From NCBI RefSeq assembly GCF_900115295.1, contig NZ_FOVZ01000005.1, positions 328,762 through 392,761 of the forward strand: a stretch of 64,000 bases of DNA. The letters run 5' to 3'. Below the pieces are notes generated by a model. It saw nothing but the letters and a program-made list of their open reading frames with translations, did not search any database and had not been told where the DNA came from. Numbering within the stretch: position 1 is the stretch's first letter; every line of letters starts with the position of its first letter. The position numbers were made by a program, and so were the translations under genes. Below, piece after piece: positions 1 to 10,680 of this stretch. This stretch comes from Sphingomonas sp. OK281. Lineage in GTDB: Bacteria; Pseudomonadota; Alphaproteobacteria; Sphingomonadales; Sphingomonadaceae.

Positions 1-524
1 GCGTCGCGCGTGCCGTTGCCCTTGGCGGCGACGTCGATCGGGCTGGAGACGGGGACCTCGAATACTGTCTTGCGCTGGAGCAGCGACGGGTCGGCCTTGA
101 TCGCATCGCGCACCACCGCCCAGGCGCCGTCGGACAGCAGGTTGGTGCCGTCCTTGCCGAACGCTTTGGTCGCGGCGAGGTCGACGGTGCCTTCGAGCCC
201 TGCGCCGGCGAGCGCGAGATCGGCGCCGCGACCGACGAGGCGGGCGGGCTCGATCGGCAGCTTGGCGGCGGAGAGATCGACCGGGAGCGACACGCGTGTC
301 TCGACGAACCCGCTCGCGCCCTGCATCACCATCGTGATCAGCAGGTAGGCGAGGAACGCGGCGGACAGCCACACCGCGGCGAGCCCGGCGAAGCGGAAGC
401 GGCGCTCGGATGCATAGCGACGGCGGATGCGCGACTGCATCGCCTGCGTCGTCCAGTCGGTCGGCACGCGGCGCAGGGGCTCCGCATTCGTCACAGGAAT
501 CTGGGGCACGAGCGTGTCACTCAT
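1..524 (-). CDS. pstA: Phosphate ABC transporter permease PstA, N-terminal part (cut by window edge)
   Basis: This is the inner-membrane permease that pairs with PstC to import phosphate. Only about 174 N-terminal residues lie in the window. They show a cytoplasmic start, a basic stretch (RIRRRYASERRFR), one membrane segment (about residues 40-60) and a long periplasmic region. That layout matches the extended, DUF3333-type PstA of alphaproteobacteria; the core permease domain lies beyond the left edge. The start ATG overlaps the end of pstC by 8 bases, which suggests translational coupling. The call rests on position after pstS-pstC and on the N-terminal architecture. Confidence 0.85.
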   Translation of the reverse strand, partial: MSDTLVPQIPVTNAEPLRRVPTDWTTQAMQSRIRRRYASERRFRFAGLAAVWLSAAFLAYLLITMVMQGASGFVETRVSLPVDLSAAKLPIEPARLVGRGADLALAGAGLEGTVDLAATKAFGKDGTNLLSDGAWAVVRDAIKADPSLLQRKTVFEVPVSSPIDVAAKGNGTRD

Positions 525-1893
525 AGGCTTCGCGGTACCGTTTGACGACGCGCAGCGCGACGATGTTGAGAAGGAGCGTGACCACGAACAGCGTCAGGCC
601 CAGCGCGAACGCGGCGAGCGTCTTGGGGCTGTCGAACTCGGCCTCACCGGTCAGCAGGTCGACGATCTGCTTCGTGACCGTGGTGGTGCTGGCGAACGGG
701 TTGAGCGTCAGCGTCGCGACACCGGAGGCGGCCATGACGACGATCATCGTCTCGCCGATCGCGCGCGACACGGCCAGCAGCACACCGCCGACGACACCGG
801 GCAGCGCGGCCGGGAGCAGCACGCGGCGGATCGTCTCGGACGAGGTCGCGCCCATCGCGAGGCTCCCGTCACGCATCGACGAGGGAACCGCCGCGATCGA
901 ATCGTCCGCCATCGATGACACGAACGGGATGATCATGATGCCCATCACGAGGCCGGCGGCGAGCGCGCTTTCCGACGACGCCCAGCTGATCCCGACCGAT
1001 ACGGCGAGGTCACGCACCGCGGGCGCGACGGTCAGCGCGGCGAAATAGCCGTAGACGACGGTCGGCACGCCCGCGAGCACCTCGAGGAGCGGCTTCATCC
1101 ACTTGCGCGTGTTCGGCGCTGCATATTGCGTGAGGTAGATCGCGCTCATCAGTCCGAACGGGATCGCGACGATCATCGCGATCACCGCGCCGATGAAGAA
1201 CGTCCCCCAGAACAACGGCACTGCGCCGAGCGACGCACCCGGATCGCGCGCGTCGATGACCTGCGGGCTCCAGTGTGTGCCGAACAGGAAGTCCGTGATC
1301 GGCACGACCGAGAAGAACCGCGCGGATTCGTACAGCAGCGATGCGACGATGCCGACCGTCGTCAGGATCGCGATCAGCGATGCGCCGAGCAGCATCAGCA
1401 TCACGACCCGCTCGACCTGCGTCCGCGCACCGAACCCGGGTTTGACGCGAGTGAAGGCGAACGCGCCGCCGGCGAAGGCGAGCAGCAGCGCGGCGGCGGT
1501 GGCGATCCAGTCGTAGCGCGATTGCGCCGCGGCGTAGGACGGGGAGAGCGTCCGCGCGAGCCCGTGGAACGCGCCGAAGCTGCGACCCTCCGCGAGGCTG
1601 CGCGCTTCGGACAGGATCGATGCGCGGTCGAAGCCGGGCGGGGGGAGCTGGATCGCGGCTGGCGTGGCAAGCACCGCATCGGTGACGAGCGCCGGCGCGG
1701 TCATCGACCAGATCACGAGGAAGACGAGCGGCGGGATCGCCGTCCACAGCGCGACGTACCAGCCGTGATGCGACGGCAGCGAACTGAACCGCACGGTGCT
1801 GCCGGCGCGGAAGCGGGTGGCGCGGACTCGTGCGGTGAGCCAGCCGATGAGGCCGATGCCTAGGACGAGGAAGAGAAGAGCGATGGAGGACAT
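517..1893 (-). CDS. pstC: Phosphate ABC transporter permease PstC
   Basis: This is the inner-membrane permease of the high-affinity phosphate importer, 458 residues. The first half has extra membrane segments and a periplasmic insert, as in alphaproteobacterial PstC. The second half is the usual permease core, with the cytoplasmic coupling loop around the motif AALPGVVGGVLLAVSRAIGE, which should contact PstB. I chose the ATG at 1893 (MSSIALLFLV), which starts a membrane segment directly. The open frame continues upstream, but there it only reads through the repeat element. It follows pstS after a 313-base gap filled with repeats, so expression may come from read-through of the pstS transcript. 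Confidence 0.95.
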   Translation of the reverse strand: MSSIALLFLVLGIGLIGWLTARVRATRFRAGSTVRFSSLPSHHGWYVALWTAIPPLVFLVIWSMTAPALVTDAVLATPAAIQLPPPGFDRASILSEARSLAEGRSFGAFHGLARTLSPSYAAAQSRYDWIATAAALLLAFAGGAFAFTRVKPGFGARTQVERVVMLMLLGASLIAILTTVGIVASLLYESARFFSVVPITDFLFGTHWSPQVIDARDPGASLGAVPLFWGTFFIGAVIAMIVAIPFGLMSAIYLTQYAAPNTRKWMKPLLEVLAGVPTVVYGYFAALTVAPAVRDLAVSVGISWASSESALAAGLVMGIMIIPFVSSMADDSIAAVPSSMRDGSLAMGATSSETIRRVLLPAALPGVVGGVLLAVSRAIGETMIVVMAASGVATLTLNPFASTTTVTKQIVDLLTGEAEFDSPKTLAAFALGLTLFVVTLLLNIVALRVVKRYREAYE

Positions 1894-1955
1894 CAGGCGT
1901 GTCCTCCGAATGCTGCTATTCCGGCATGTACCCGATGGAGCACCGGGGGGGACTC

Positions 1956-2061
1956 CCCCCCGGCGAAGGCCGGGGTCCAATTGGAAAGGTCGGGGTAACG
2001 GGGCGCTGCACACACCAATGCAACGGTCCCCAATTGGGCCCCGGCCTTCGCCGGGGTGGTT
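1956..2061. repeat. Family A inverted-pair repeat, copy 1
   Basis: Two GC-rich palindromic arms in opposite orientation (CCCCGGCGAAGGCCGGGG, followed by CCAATTGG) flank a spacer of about 40 bases that includes a GTAAC core. The layout is REPIN-like. Four more copies lie at 11984, 20750, 26683 and 54084. It sits in the pstS-pstC gap and could form a large hairpin in the transcript. Confidence 0.9.
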
Positions 2062-2095
2062 GTCCTGTCATGCAAGGTTGTGACCGCCAAACTGC

Positions 2096-2182
2096 CGTTC
2101 CCCCGCGGACGCGGGGGCCCAGCTAAGTTCCGATGGCACGCTTGGCTCCTGGGCCCCCGCTTTCGCGGGGGAACTAGGGAGG
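2096..2182. repeat. Inverted repeat in the pstS-pstC gap (family C, single copy)
   Basis: Arms with the pattern CCCGCGGACGCGGG and CCCGCTTTCGCGGG, each joined to GGCCCAG or CTGGGCC, face each other across a spacer of about 30 bases. It resembles family B but differs in sequence. Together with family A copy 1 it fills the whole 313-base gap between pstS and pstC, where I see no gene. Confidence 0.75.
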
Positions 2183-2206
2183 GGGTGCGGCTTTGCGAGA
2201 AACACA

Positions 2207-3277
2207 TCACGACAAAACCGCCGGATCCAGCACGGTCTCGTTCGCAATAATCGCCGCCGACCGCGCCTGGATCTCAGCCGGCGAAGCAATCAACCCCCGC
2301 TTCACCAACGGTCCCGTCGCGCCCCAGTTCGCCGCATACAGCTTCAACAAATTCCGCAACCCCGGGATCGCGGTCAGATGCGCCTTCTTCACATAGATAT
2401 AGAGTGGCCGGGACCCCGGATACGCATTGTCCGCGATCGTCGCATAGGTCGGCGCGACGCCCGAGATCGACACCCCGTTCACGTCGTCCTTGTTCTCTTC
2501 GAGATAGCTGTACCCGAACACGCCGATCGCATTCGGATTCGACTGGAGTTTCTGGACGATCAGATTGTCGTTCTCGCCCGCATCGACATACACGCCGTCC
2601 TCGCGCACCCGCGTGCACAGCGCCTTGTGCGCCTCGGCATCGGACTTCGCGAGCGCCTTGGCCGAAGGATCGCTCGCCTCGCACCCTTTGGTCAGGATCA
2701 GCTCGGCCAGCGCATCGCGCGTGCCGCTGGTCGCCGGCGGCCCATAAACCTGGATCGGCACAGCCGGCAGCGCAGGATTGACGTCGCGCCAGACCCGAGC
2801 GGTATTCACCTTGCCGCCCGGATTGGCGGCGAGCGCCTTGTAGAGATCGGTCGGCGTCAGCTGCATCTTCGGGACGTTCTTCGCCTCGGCAAAGGCGATC
2901 CCGTCGATCCCGACCTGGATCTCGATCACGTCGCGCACGCCGTTCTTCGCGCACGTCGCGTATTCGCTCGCCTTCATCCGCCGCGACGCGTCCTCGATAT
3001 CGGGATGCGCCGCGCCGACGCCCGCACAGAACAGCTTCATGCCCGCGCCGGTCCCGGTCGATTCGATCACCGGCGCCTTCGCATCGGGATCGTTGGCGAC
3101 GAGCTGCTCGGCGATCATCGTCGTGAACGGATAGACGGTGGAGGACCCGACAGCCGTGATCTGGTCGCGCGAGCCCGCTCCGCCGCCGTTCGCCTGATCG
3201 ACGCACGCGGCCAGAGCGCCCGTCACTGCCCCCAACACCCCTAGAAGAACCAACCGCTGCACCAGAATTCCCGTCAT
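2207..3277 (-). CDS. pstS: Phosphate-binding periplasmic protein PstS
   Basis: This captures phosphate for the Pst importer. The 356-residue protein starts with a lipoprotein-type signal (GALAAC, Cys at 25), so it is probably membrane-anchored in the periplasm. The mature part has the PstS phosphate-site pattern: GSSTVYPF near residue 45, an ESTGTGAG loop, and SGTRDAL. The gene begins 47 bases after phoR ends, and a PHO box straddles that junction, so pst transcription probably starts here rather than at phoR. Order on the minus strand is phoR, pstS, pstC, pstA; pstB, phoU and phoB would be expected to the left of the window. Confidence 0.95.
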   Translation of the reverse strand: MTGILVQRLVLLGVLGAVTGALAACVDQANGGGAGSRDQITAVGSSTVYPFTTMIAEQLVANDPDAKAPVIESTGTGAGMKLFCAGVGAAHPDIEDASRRMKASEYATCAKNGVRDVIEIQVGIDGIAFAEAKNVPKMQLTPTDLYKALAANPGGKVNTARVWRDVNPALPAVPIQVYGPPATSGTRDALAELILTKGCEASDPSAKALAKSDAEAHKALCTRVREDGVYVDAGENDNLIVQKLQSNPNAIGVFGYSYLEENKDDVNGVSISGVAPTYATIADNAYPGSRPLYIYVKKAHLTAIPGLRNLLKLYAANWGATGPLVKRGLIASPAEIQARSAAIIANETVLDPAVLS

Positions 3278-3311
3278 GCACCGGCCTTAGCGGTACTTAA
3301 GACGATCCTGT

Positions 3312-3340
3312 GTGACAGTTGGGTTACCCTTTTATGACAC
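3312..3340 (-). promoter_or_regulatory. Candidate PHO box upstream of pstS
   Basis: Read on the minus strand there are three 7-mers at exact 11-base spacing: GTGTCAT (3340-3334), GGGTAAC (3329-3323) and CTGTCAC (3318-3312). The outer two each match the PhoB consensus CTGTCAT at six of seven positions; the middle one is weak. The site ends 35 bases before the pstS start and overlaps the phoR stop codon (3324-3326). This is the expected architecture of a PhoB-activated promoter. Confidence 0.8.
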
Positions 3341-4550
3341 CGCCTTTTGCCGCGCCGCCGCTCGGCGGCAGGATGACCGAAACTACCGTCCCGACGCCGA
3401 CCTGACTCGCGATATCGAGCCGTCCGCGGTGACGCTCGACGATGTGCTTGACGATCGCCAGGCCGAGCCCCGTGCCGCCCAGCGACCGGCTGCGCCCCGC
3501 ATCCGCGCGGTAAAAACGTTCGGTCAGCCGCGGGATGTGCACCGCCGCGATCCCGTCACCCTCGTCGCGGATCGACAGGCGGATCATCCCGGCATCGTCG
3601 CGCTTCAGGTCGATCGTCACCGGCGTCCCCGCACGCCCGTATTTCATCGCGTTGCCGATAAGGTTGTGGAGCATCTGCGACAGCTGGACGCGATCGCCCG
3701 ACACTGGCGCCAGATTGGGATCGATCGTCGCGACCAGATCCTGCCCGCGATCGCCCGCAGCATCGGCCAGCTCCTCTCGCGTATCCTCGACGAGCTGCGC
3801 AAGATCGACCGCCTGCTCAGGCAGGCGAAACTTCTCCGCCTCGATACGCGACAGTGAAATCAGATCCTCGACCAGCCGCTGCATTCGGCGCGCCTCGTCG
3901 TCCATTACTTTGAGGAAGCGCGCACGGACCTCGGCATCCTCGCCCGCCTCGTCGCGCAACGTCTCGATGAACCCCAGGATCGATGCCAGTGGCGTACGCA
4001 GTTCGTGGCTCGCATTGGCGACGAAATCGATCCGCATTCGCTCGGCCGCATAATTGCCGGTCTGGTCGACGAGATGGACGATGCGCTGGCCGTCCGTCGC
4101 CTCGCGCAGTCTCATCTCCCAGCGCTGATCGCGCGTGCCGAGGCCGACCAGTTCGATCGGACGCTCGCCATCGATCGGGCCCGGCGTACCCAGGCGCTCG
4201 GCCGCGGCAGGATGGCGGATCGCGACACGGGCATCCTCGCCAAGGATATGCGCGCCGAGCAATGCGCGCGCGGCCTCGTTCGCCAGCGTCACGCGGCCGT
4301 CCTGCACGAGCAGCACCGGCGCGACGATCGCGTCCAGTACGTCGTCGAGGATCGAGATGCTCGTCGCGGCGGACGAATCGGGGGCGGGGGCCTCGTCGCC
4401 CGTGCCCGCCGCGACCAGCGCGGCGGCGATCCCGCCGACCAGCGCGACGATCGCTCCCTGAATGTCCCGCGTGATCGCGAATACCGCAACGGCCGCGACG
4501 ACGACGACGACGATAGCCCAGAACGTGCGCAGGCCGAATCCGGACAACAT
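3324..4550 (-). CDS. phoR: Phosphate regulon sensor histidine kinase PhoR
   Basis: This membrane sensor kinase phosphorylates PhoB when phosphate is short. Over 408 residues I see two N-terminal membrane segments (about 10-27 and 32-48), a PAS-like region (about 65-165), the H box SHELRTPL with the phospho-accepting His at 182, an N box (HNLIGNAMKYG) and G boxes (DEGDG, GGTGLGLA). It lacks a large periplasmic sensor, as is normal for PhoR. A good ribosome site (GGGAG) precedes the ATG at 4550. Its position directly before pstS supports PhoR over a generic kinase. Confidence 0.92.
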   Translation of the reverse strand: MLSGFGLRTFWAIVVVVVAAVAVFAITRDIQGAIVALVGGIAAALVAAGTGDEAPAPDSSAATSISILDDVLDAIVAPVLLVQDGRVTLANEAARALLGAHILGEDARVAIRHPAAAERLGTPGPIDGERPIELVGLGTRDQRWEMRLREATDGQRIVHLVDQTGNYAAERMRIDFVANASHELRTPLASILGFIETLRDEAGEDAEVRARFLKVMDDEARRMQRLVEDLISLSRIEAEKFRLPEQAVDLAQLVEDTREELADAAGDRGQDLVATIDPNLAPVSGDRVQLSQMLHNLIGNAMKYGRAGTPVTIDLKRDDAGMIRLSIRDEGDGIAAVHIPRLTERFYRADAGRSRSLGGTGLGLAIVKHIVERHRGRLDIASQVGVGTVVSVILPPSGGAAKGGVIKG

Positions 4551-4727
4551 GGCGTCTCCCTCAGGATCGTTGCCTTAGGATGGATCGGGGCTTGGCGGAA
4601 TTACCAATTCGCCGGGCGAGTGGGGTGCGTCGCGTTCCGGCCGCTCCGGCGATCTTCGGTTCGTCGCAAAACCGGGCTTCCACACATGGGCGACATATAG
4701 CTGCAACATATCGGGTCGAAGGAGTGG

Positions 4728-4834
4728 GCGTCGCCGCTCCCTCTCCCCCTGTGGACGGCGACTTGACCGGGTCTCCCCTGTCCCGGTCTTCTCCCTGAAC
4801 TACGGGGCGATCCTTGCGATCGCCCCGCCTTTTT
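4728..4834 (+). ncRNA. Probable small RNA with three hairpins and C-rich (anti-Shine-Dalgarno) loops
   Basis: Three hairpins follow each other. Hairpin 1 pairs 4730-4736 with 4756-4762 around a loop holding CTCCCTCTCCCCCT. Hairpin 2 pairs 4765-4771 with 4782-4788 around TCTCCCCTGT. Hairpin 3 pairs 4804-4812 with 4818-4826 and is followed by TTTTT, a textbook intrinsic terminator. A further single-stranded TCTCCCTG lies between hairpins 2 and 3. Loops rich in CUCCC are typical of alphaproteobacterial sRNAs that bind the G-rich ribosome sites of mRNAs. No gene lies upstream on this strand to own the terminator. The 5' end and promoter are not resolved. Confidence 0.7.
4804..4834 (+). terminator. 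Intrinsic terminator of the small RNA
   Basis: A nine-base-pair perfect stem (GGGGCGATC with GATCGCCCC), a five-base loop and a T run at 4830-4834. Confidence 0.85.
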
Positions 4835-4905
4835 GTGTTCTGGGAGCGCGCGGGATCGCGGCGCGAGACGTGCGGCAATAACCTGAGATTTTGGAACTCT
4901 ATCGA

Positions 4906-5030
4906 TCCTCCCCCGCCAGGGGGAGGTGGCAGGCGCTTGCCTGACGGAGGGGGAGGTAAGGGAAACCTCTGTTCCGGTGTCCTCCCCCTCCGTCGCCTAT
5001 GGCGCCACCTCCCCCTTGCGGGGGAGGATC
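4906..5030. repeat. Family D inverted-pair repeat, copy 1
   Basis: Arms of the type TCCTCCCCC...GGGGGAGGTGGC and GCCACCTCCCCC...GGGGGAGGA face each other, with an inner matching pair (GACGGAGGGGGAGG and CCTCCCCCTCCGTC). A second copy lies at 28305-28426. Together with the small RNA it fills the 491-base gap between phoR and acnA. Confidence 0.85.
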
Positions 5031-5041
5031 GTAGGGCAGTC

Positions 5042-7726
<2,685 letters not shown>

Positions 7727-7936
7727 AGGGGTCCTTCCCGTGGGCGTCGGGCCGCCGGGCGCCGAGGGGAAAGCAGCCGTATAGGCCACGCGGGCGCGTC
7801 GGGGACCGAGCGAAAAATGCTGTTACCGCTGGGGCCTTAGCAAGGGGGAGCGCATCGGGGAAGGGCGCGGGTGCCTGTGCTGCGCGGTAATCTTCTCGAC
7901 CGGCGGCGGTTCGGCCGTGGGACGTACCGTACCGCG

Positions 7937-8302
7937 CTAGGCTGAGTCGTCGGACTGATGGATGGCGCTTGCATCGCGGAGGAATCCCTCCATCCGGTCC
8001 AGTGCGGACGCCGTCAACGCGATGGCGCCGCCGTCCGTGTAGGGCTCGATTTGCCCGTCGGCGACGAGATGCGCGAGCCACCGTTGCCCCGCGCCCGGCG
8101 GCGTTCCGGTCGCCCGGATCAATTCGTTCTCGGAAACTTCCTGTGCCTTCGCCTGCGCGACGAACAGCTGCAGCATCATATTCCAGGCGTGCTCGTCGAA
8201 AATCTCGCTCGGGAAGACTTCGGCGCGCAGGCTGCGCACATGAATGAGGTTTTCCGCAGTCCGCGATGATCCCGCGTGCGCCGATTCGGGTTCGTTTGCC
8301 AT
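7937..8302 (-). CDS. Small winged-helix DNA-binding protein (MarR-like fold), hypothetical
   Basis: A 121-residue protein. After an acidic N-terminus, residues about 28-100 have the pattern of a winged helix: a helix (IFDEHAWNMMLQLFVAQAKAQ), a helix-turn-helix (VSENELIRATGTPPGAGQRWLAHLVADGQI) and a short wing before an ALTASAL segment. This resembles small sphingomonad MarR-like proteins but I cannot name it. I chose MANEPES at 8302; an in-frame ATG further upstream (8332) is possible. A 17-base perfect palindrome lies 77 bases upstream and could be its operator. Confidence 0.7.
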   Translation of the reverse strand: MANEPESAHAGSSRTAENLIHVRSLRAEVFPSEIFDEHAWNMMLQLFVAQAKAQEVSENELIRATGTPPGAGQRWLAHLVADGQIEPYTDGGAIALTASALDRMEGFLRDASAIHQSDDSA

Positions 8303-8378
8303 ACCGGATGCTAAGCTCGGCCGATGCGCCACGCCATAGCCAAAACAGAGGGTAGACTTGATAAAGGATAGTATCTTG

Positions 8379-8395
8379 TGAACTAATCTAGTTCA
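8379..8395. promoter_or_regulatory. 17-base perfect palindrome, candidate operator
   Basis: TGAACTA-ATC-TAGTTCA lies between the divergent winged-helix gene (start 8302) and the small gene at 8430. Its size and symmetry fit a dimeric winged-helix repressor, most simply the neighbouring protein. There is no direct proof of binding. Confidence 0.55.
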
Positions 8396-8429
8396 TTGAA
8401 AGGCCGTGCAAGAGCGGCGATCATCGCGC

Positions 8430-8579
8430 ATGGCCATTGAGCGCGAAGAGACCGGAGCGTTGCGCGATGCAGTCGCACACGCGCTATCAATCGCCGACGA
8501 GCGGCTAAATCATTTGATCGGTGCGCTGCTGGCACAATGTCTCGACGAACTCGATCGACAGAAATTCCTGACCGGCTGA
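8430..8579 (+). CDS. Small hypothetical protein, 49 residues
   Basis: The frame reads MAIEREETGALRDAVAHAL onward and ends DELDRQKFLTG. It is strongly predicted to be helical with alternating charged and hydrophobic residues, and has no signal or membrane segment. The sequence looks protein-like, with even use of Leu, Ala, Glu and Asp, rather than like the Arg-rich shadow frames of this genome. The ribosome site is weak (GAGCGG far upstream). It lies just downstream of the 17-base palindrome, divergent from the winged-helix gene. I do not recognise a family. Confidence 0.45.
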   Translation: MAIEREETGALRDAVAHALSIADERLNHLIGALLAQCLDELDRQKFLTG

Positions 8580-8787
8580 TCGAACGCGCTGGTTTCAAAG
8601 GATATTCTTTCATCGGGCAGGGTGGCGCTGGCACGATGCTCTGTGGGCAGCATGACTTGCCTCACCACGCCGCAAAATCGACCCCCTCCATAAGCCCGGC
8701 TCTATAGGCCGGCTTCCTCTAAGCTGTAAAAGCGGGGTAGCTGCACCGGCAAATGTACAAACGCGCAATTGACTGCCTGGGCAATGG

Positions 8788-8799
8788 TTGCCATGGCAA
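8788..8799. promoter_or_regulatory. Palindrome TTGCCATGGCAA at the marR start, candidate autoregulatory operator
   Basis: A perfect 12-base palindrome ends four bases before the preferred marR start at 8804 and overlaps where the ribosome site would be. MarR repressors commonly bind such sites in their own leader. The function is inferred from position. Confidence 0.4.
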
Positions 8800-8803
8800 T
8801 GAT

Positions 8804-9274
8804 ATGGCGTTCTACACCAAATCAGATTTCGGGCCGGACTGTTCGCTCGGCTACCTCGCGCGGCGAATCCATCAGATCGGGCAGGGCCTGATCGAGCCGG
8901 TGTTCGCGGCGGAGGGCCTGTCGGGCACGCAATGGTCTGCGCTCATGTCCATCCTCGCTGGCCGGGCGGCAACGTGCGCCGATCTCGCGCGCGATCTTTC
9001 GCACGACAAGGGCGCGACGACGCGGCTGGTCGACGCGATGGAGCAAAACGGCTGGGTTACGCGGTCGCGCGCCAGCGACGACCGGCGTGTGCTCAATCTC
9101 GATCTGACGCCCGACGGCGAGGCGGTCGCGATCCGGTGTCGCGATACGATCATCGAATACTGGAATACCCTGTTGGTCGACTGGGACCGGGCCGAAATCG
9201 AGAAGCTGATCGAACTGATGCAGAAACTCCGCACGACGCTGGACGACGCTCTGACCGAAGGACGCCGCGCATGA
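8804..9274 (+). CDS. MarR-family transcriptional regulator of the EmrAB-type efflux operon
   Basis: A DNA-binding regulator, probably a repressor that responds to a drug-like ligand. It has 156 residues from the preferred start. A dimerisation helix is followed by the winged helix: GLSGTQWSALMSILAGRAATCADLARDLSHDKGATTRLVDAMEQ is helix-turn-helix with its flanks, and RSRASDDRRVLNLDLTPDG is the wing with the conserved DDRR. A longer start at 8753 is possible; neither start has a clear ribosome site. The gene overlaps the next one by four bases (ATGA), so the regulator and the pump are one operon. Confidence 0.9.
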   Translation: MAFYTKSDFGPDCSLGYLARRIHQIGQGLIEPVFAAEGLSGTQWSALMSILAGRAATCADLARDLSHDKGATTRLVDAMEQNGWVTRSRASDDRRVLNLDLTPDGEAVAIRCRDTIIEYWNTLLVDWDRAEIEKLIELMQKLRTTLDDALTEGRRA

Positions 9275-10680
9275 AGATTGGTACCGCCCTATCCCCGATC
9301 GCTGTGGCGGGGCTGCTCGCGGGATGCGCGATCCCTGCTTCGAAGACCGTCGTGGAGCCGGTATCGGCCACGGCGCTGGGGCTGGCGCCGGATGCGGCGC
9401 CGGTGATCGCCGCCGATTGGTGGCGGTCGTTCGGCGATCAGCAGCTCGATCGGCTGGTGCGCGATGCCGTCGCGGGCAGCCCGTCGCTCGATGCGGCGCT
9501 GGCACGGGTCGCGCAGGCGCAGGCGGTGCTGTCGACGCGGCGTGCCGACAATGGCCCCGACGTGACGCTCGACGCGCAGGAGCAGCTCGCGCGGTTGAGC
9601 GGTCGTTACACGATCCCGCCGCCCTATGCCGGGTCGACGCGGTTCGTGGGGTCGACTGCGGCGAACCTCAGCTGGAACCTCGATCTGTTCGGGCGTCAGA
9701 AAGCTGCGATCGAGGGTGCGCGGGCGTCGGTGCGCGCGGCTTCGCTCGACGTCGCGGCGGCGCGGATGGCGCTGTCGGGGGCGGTGGTGCAGACGTATAT
9801 CGATCTCGAACGTGCCGAGGCGCAGGCTGGTATCGCGCAGCGGACGATCGCGACGCGCCAGAATTCGCTGCGGCTGGTGAACGTGCGGATCCGCAACAAC
9901 CTGGCGAGCAAGCTCGACGCGCAGGCGGCGACCACGCTGCTGGCTCAGGCGCGACAGGCGTTGCTGCGTGCGGAGGCGGCGCAGGTGCTCGCGAAGAACG
10001 CGCTGGCCGCACTCGCCGGGCGCGGTGCGGATTATCCGGCGACGATCGGCGCGACGGCGTTGCGGCTCGACGCGGCGCTGCCGTTGCCGAAGACCGTGCC
10101 GGCCGACCTGCTCTCACGACGTGCCGATATCGCGGCGGCGCAGGCGCGGATCGAGGCTGCGTCCGCCGGGCGTCAGGTCGCGCGGAAGGCGTTCTATCCG
10201 AACGTCAATCTGGCGGCGCTGGCGGGGTTCCAGGCGGTCGGGCTCGGCAATCTGTTCTCGCTCGATGCGGGCACGGTCGGCGTCGGGCCGGCGATCCATC
10301 TGCCGATCTTCGACAATGGCCGGTTGAAGGCGGACCTCGCGGGCGCGACCGCCGCGCTCGATCTGGCGACCGCGGATTATAACGACCGGGTGATCGGTGC
10401 GGTGCGCGAGGCGGGTGACGCAGTGGCACGGATCGGGGCGCTCGACGCGGACCGGCAGCGACAGCGCGAGGTGGTGCGCGGCTATGCCGAGACCGGCCGA
10501 CTGAACGCGATCCGCGTGTCGAGCGGCCTCGATAGCCGGCTCGATCTTGTCGACAACGACGTCCGCACGCTGGCCGCCGAACAGGCCGACGCCGACTTGG
10601 CCGCCGATGCCGCGCAACAGCGCGTGCAACTCGTACTGGCGCTGGGCGGTGGTTATGATTTTCAGGGGATGACGCGATGA
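9271..10680 (+). CDS. Outer-membrane efflux lipoprotein, NodT/OprM family
   Basis: This is the outer-membrane channel of a tripartite efflux system. It has 469 residues with a lipoprotein signal ending LLAGC (Cys near 17), then two repeated outer-membrane-efflux domains rich in long amphipathic helices. Typical segments are WWRSFGDQQLDRLV near residue 45 and the terminal VQLVLALGGGYDF. It overlaps marR by four bases and the adaptor gene by four bases, so the three genes are translationally coupled. The partners indicate drug export through an MFS pump rather than an RND pump. Confidence 0.93.
   Translation: MKIGTALSPIAVAGLLAGCAIPASKTVVEPVSATALGLAPDAAPVIAADWWRSFGDQQLDRLVRDAVAGSPSLDAALARVAQAQAVLSTRRADNGPDVTLDAQEQLARLSGRYTIPPPYAGSTRFVGSTAANLSWNLDLFGRQKAAIEGARASVRAASLDVAAARMALSGAVVQTYIDLERAEAQAGIAQRTIATRQNSLRLVNVRIRNNLASKLDAQAATTLLAQARQALLRAEAAQVLAKNALAALAGRGADYPATIGATALRLDAALPLPKTVPADLLSRRADIAAAQARIEAASAGRQVARKAFYPNVNLAALAGFQAVGLGNLFSLDAGTVGVGPAIHLPIFDNGRLKADLAGATAALDLATADYNDRVIGAVREAGDAVARIGALDADRQRQREVVRGYAETGRLNAIRVSSGLDSRLDLVDNDVRTLAAEQADADLAADAAQQRVQLVLALGGGYDFQGMTR

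Noticed and set aside
517..2013. Longer PstC starting at 2013
   Set aside because: The additional residues are a translation of the repeat element, and the ATG at 1893 begins directly with a membrane segment.
2207..3281. A second minus-strand frame (about 335 codons) within pstS
   Set aside because: It is the same region read out of frame; it is extremely Arg-rich, whereas the pstS frame has a lipobox and phosphate-binding motifs.
8399..8634. Minus-strand 83-codon frame opposite the 49-residue gene
   Set aside because: Its composition is shadow-like and its start lies in a stretch with no promoter or ribosome site; the plus-strand frame looks more protein-like.
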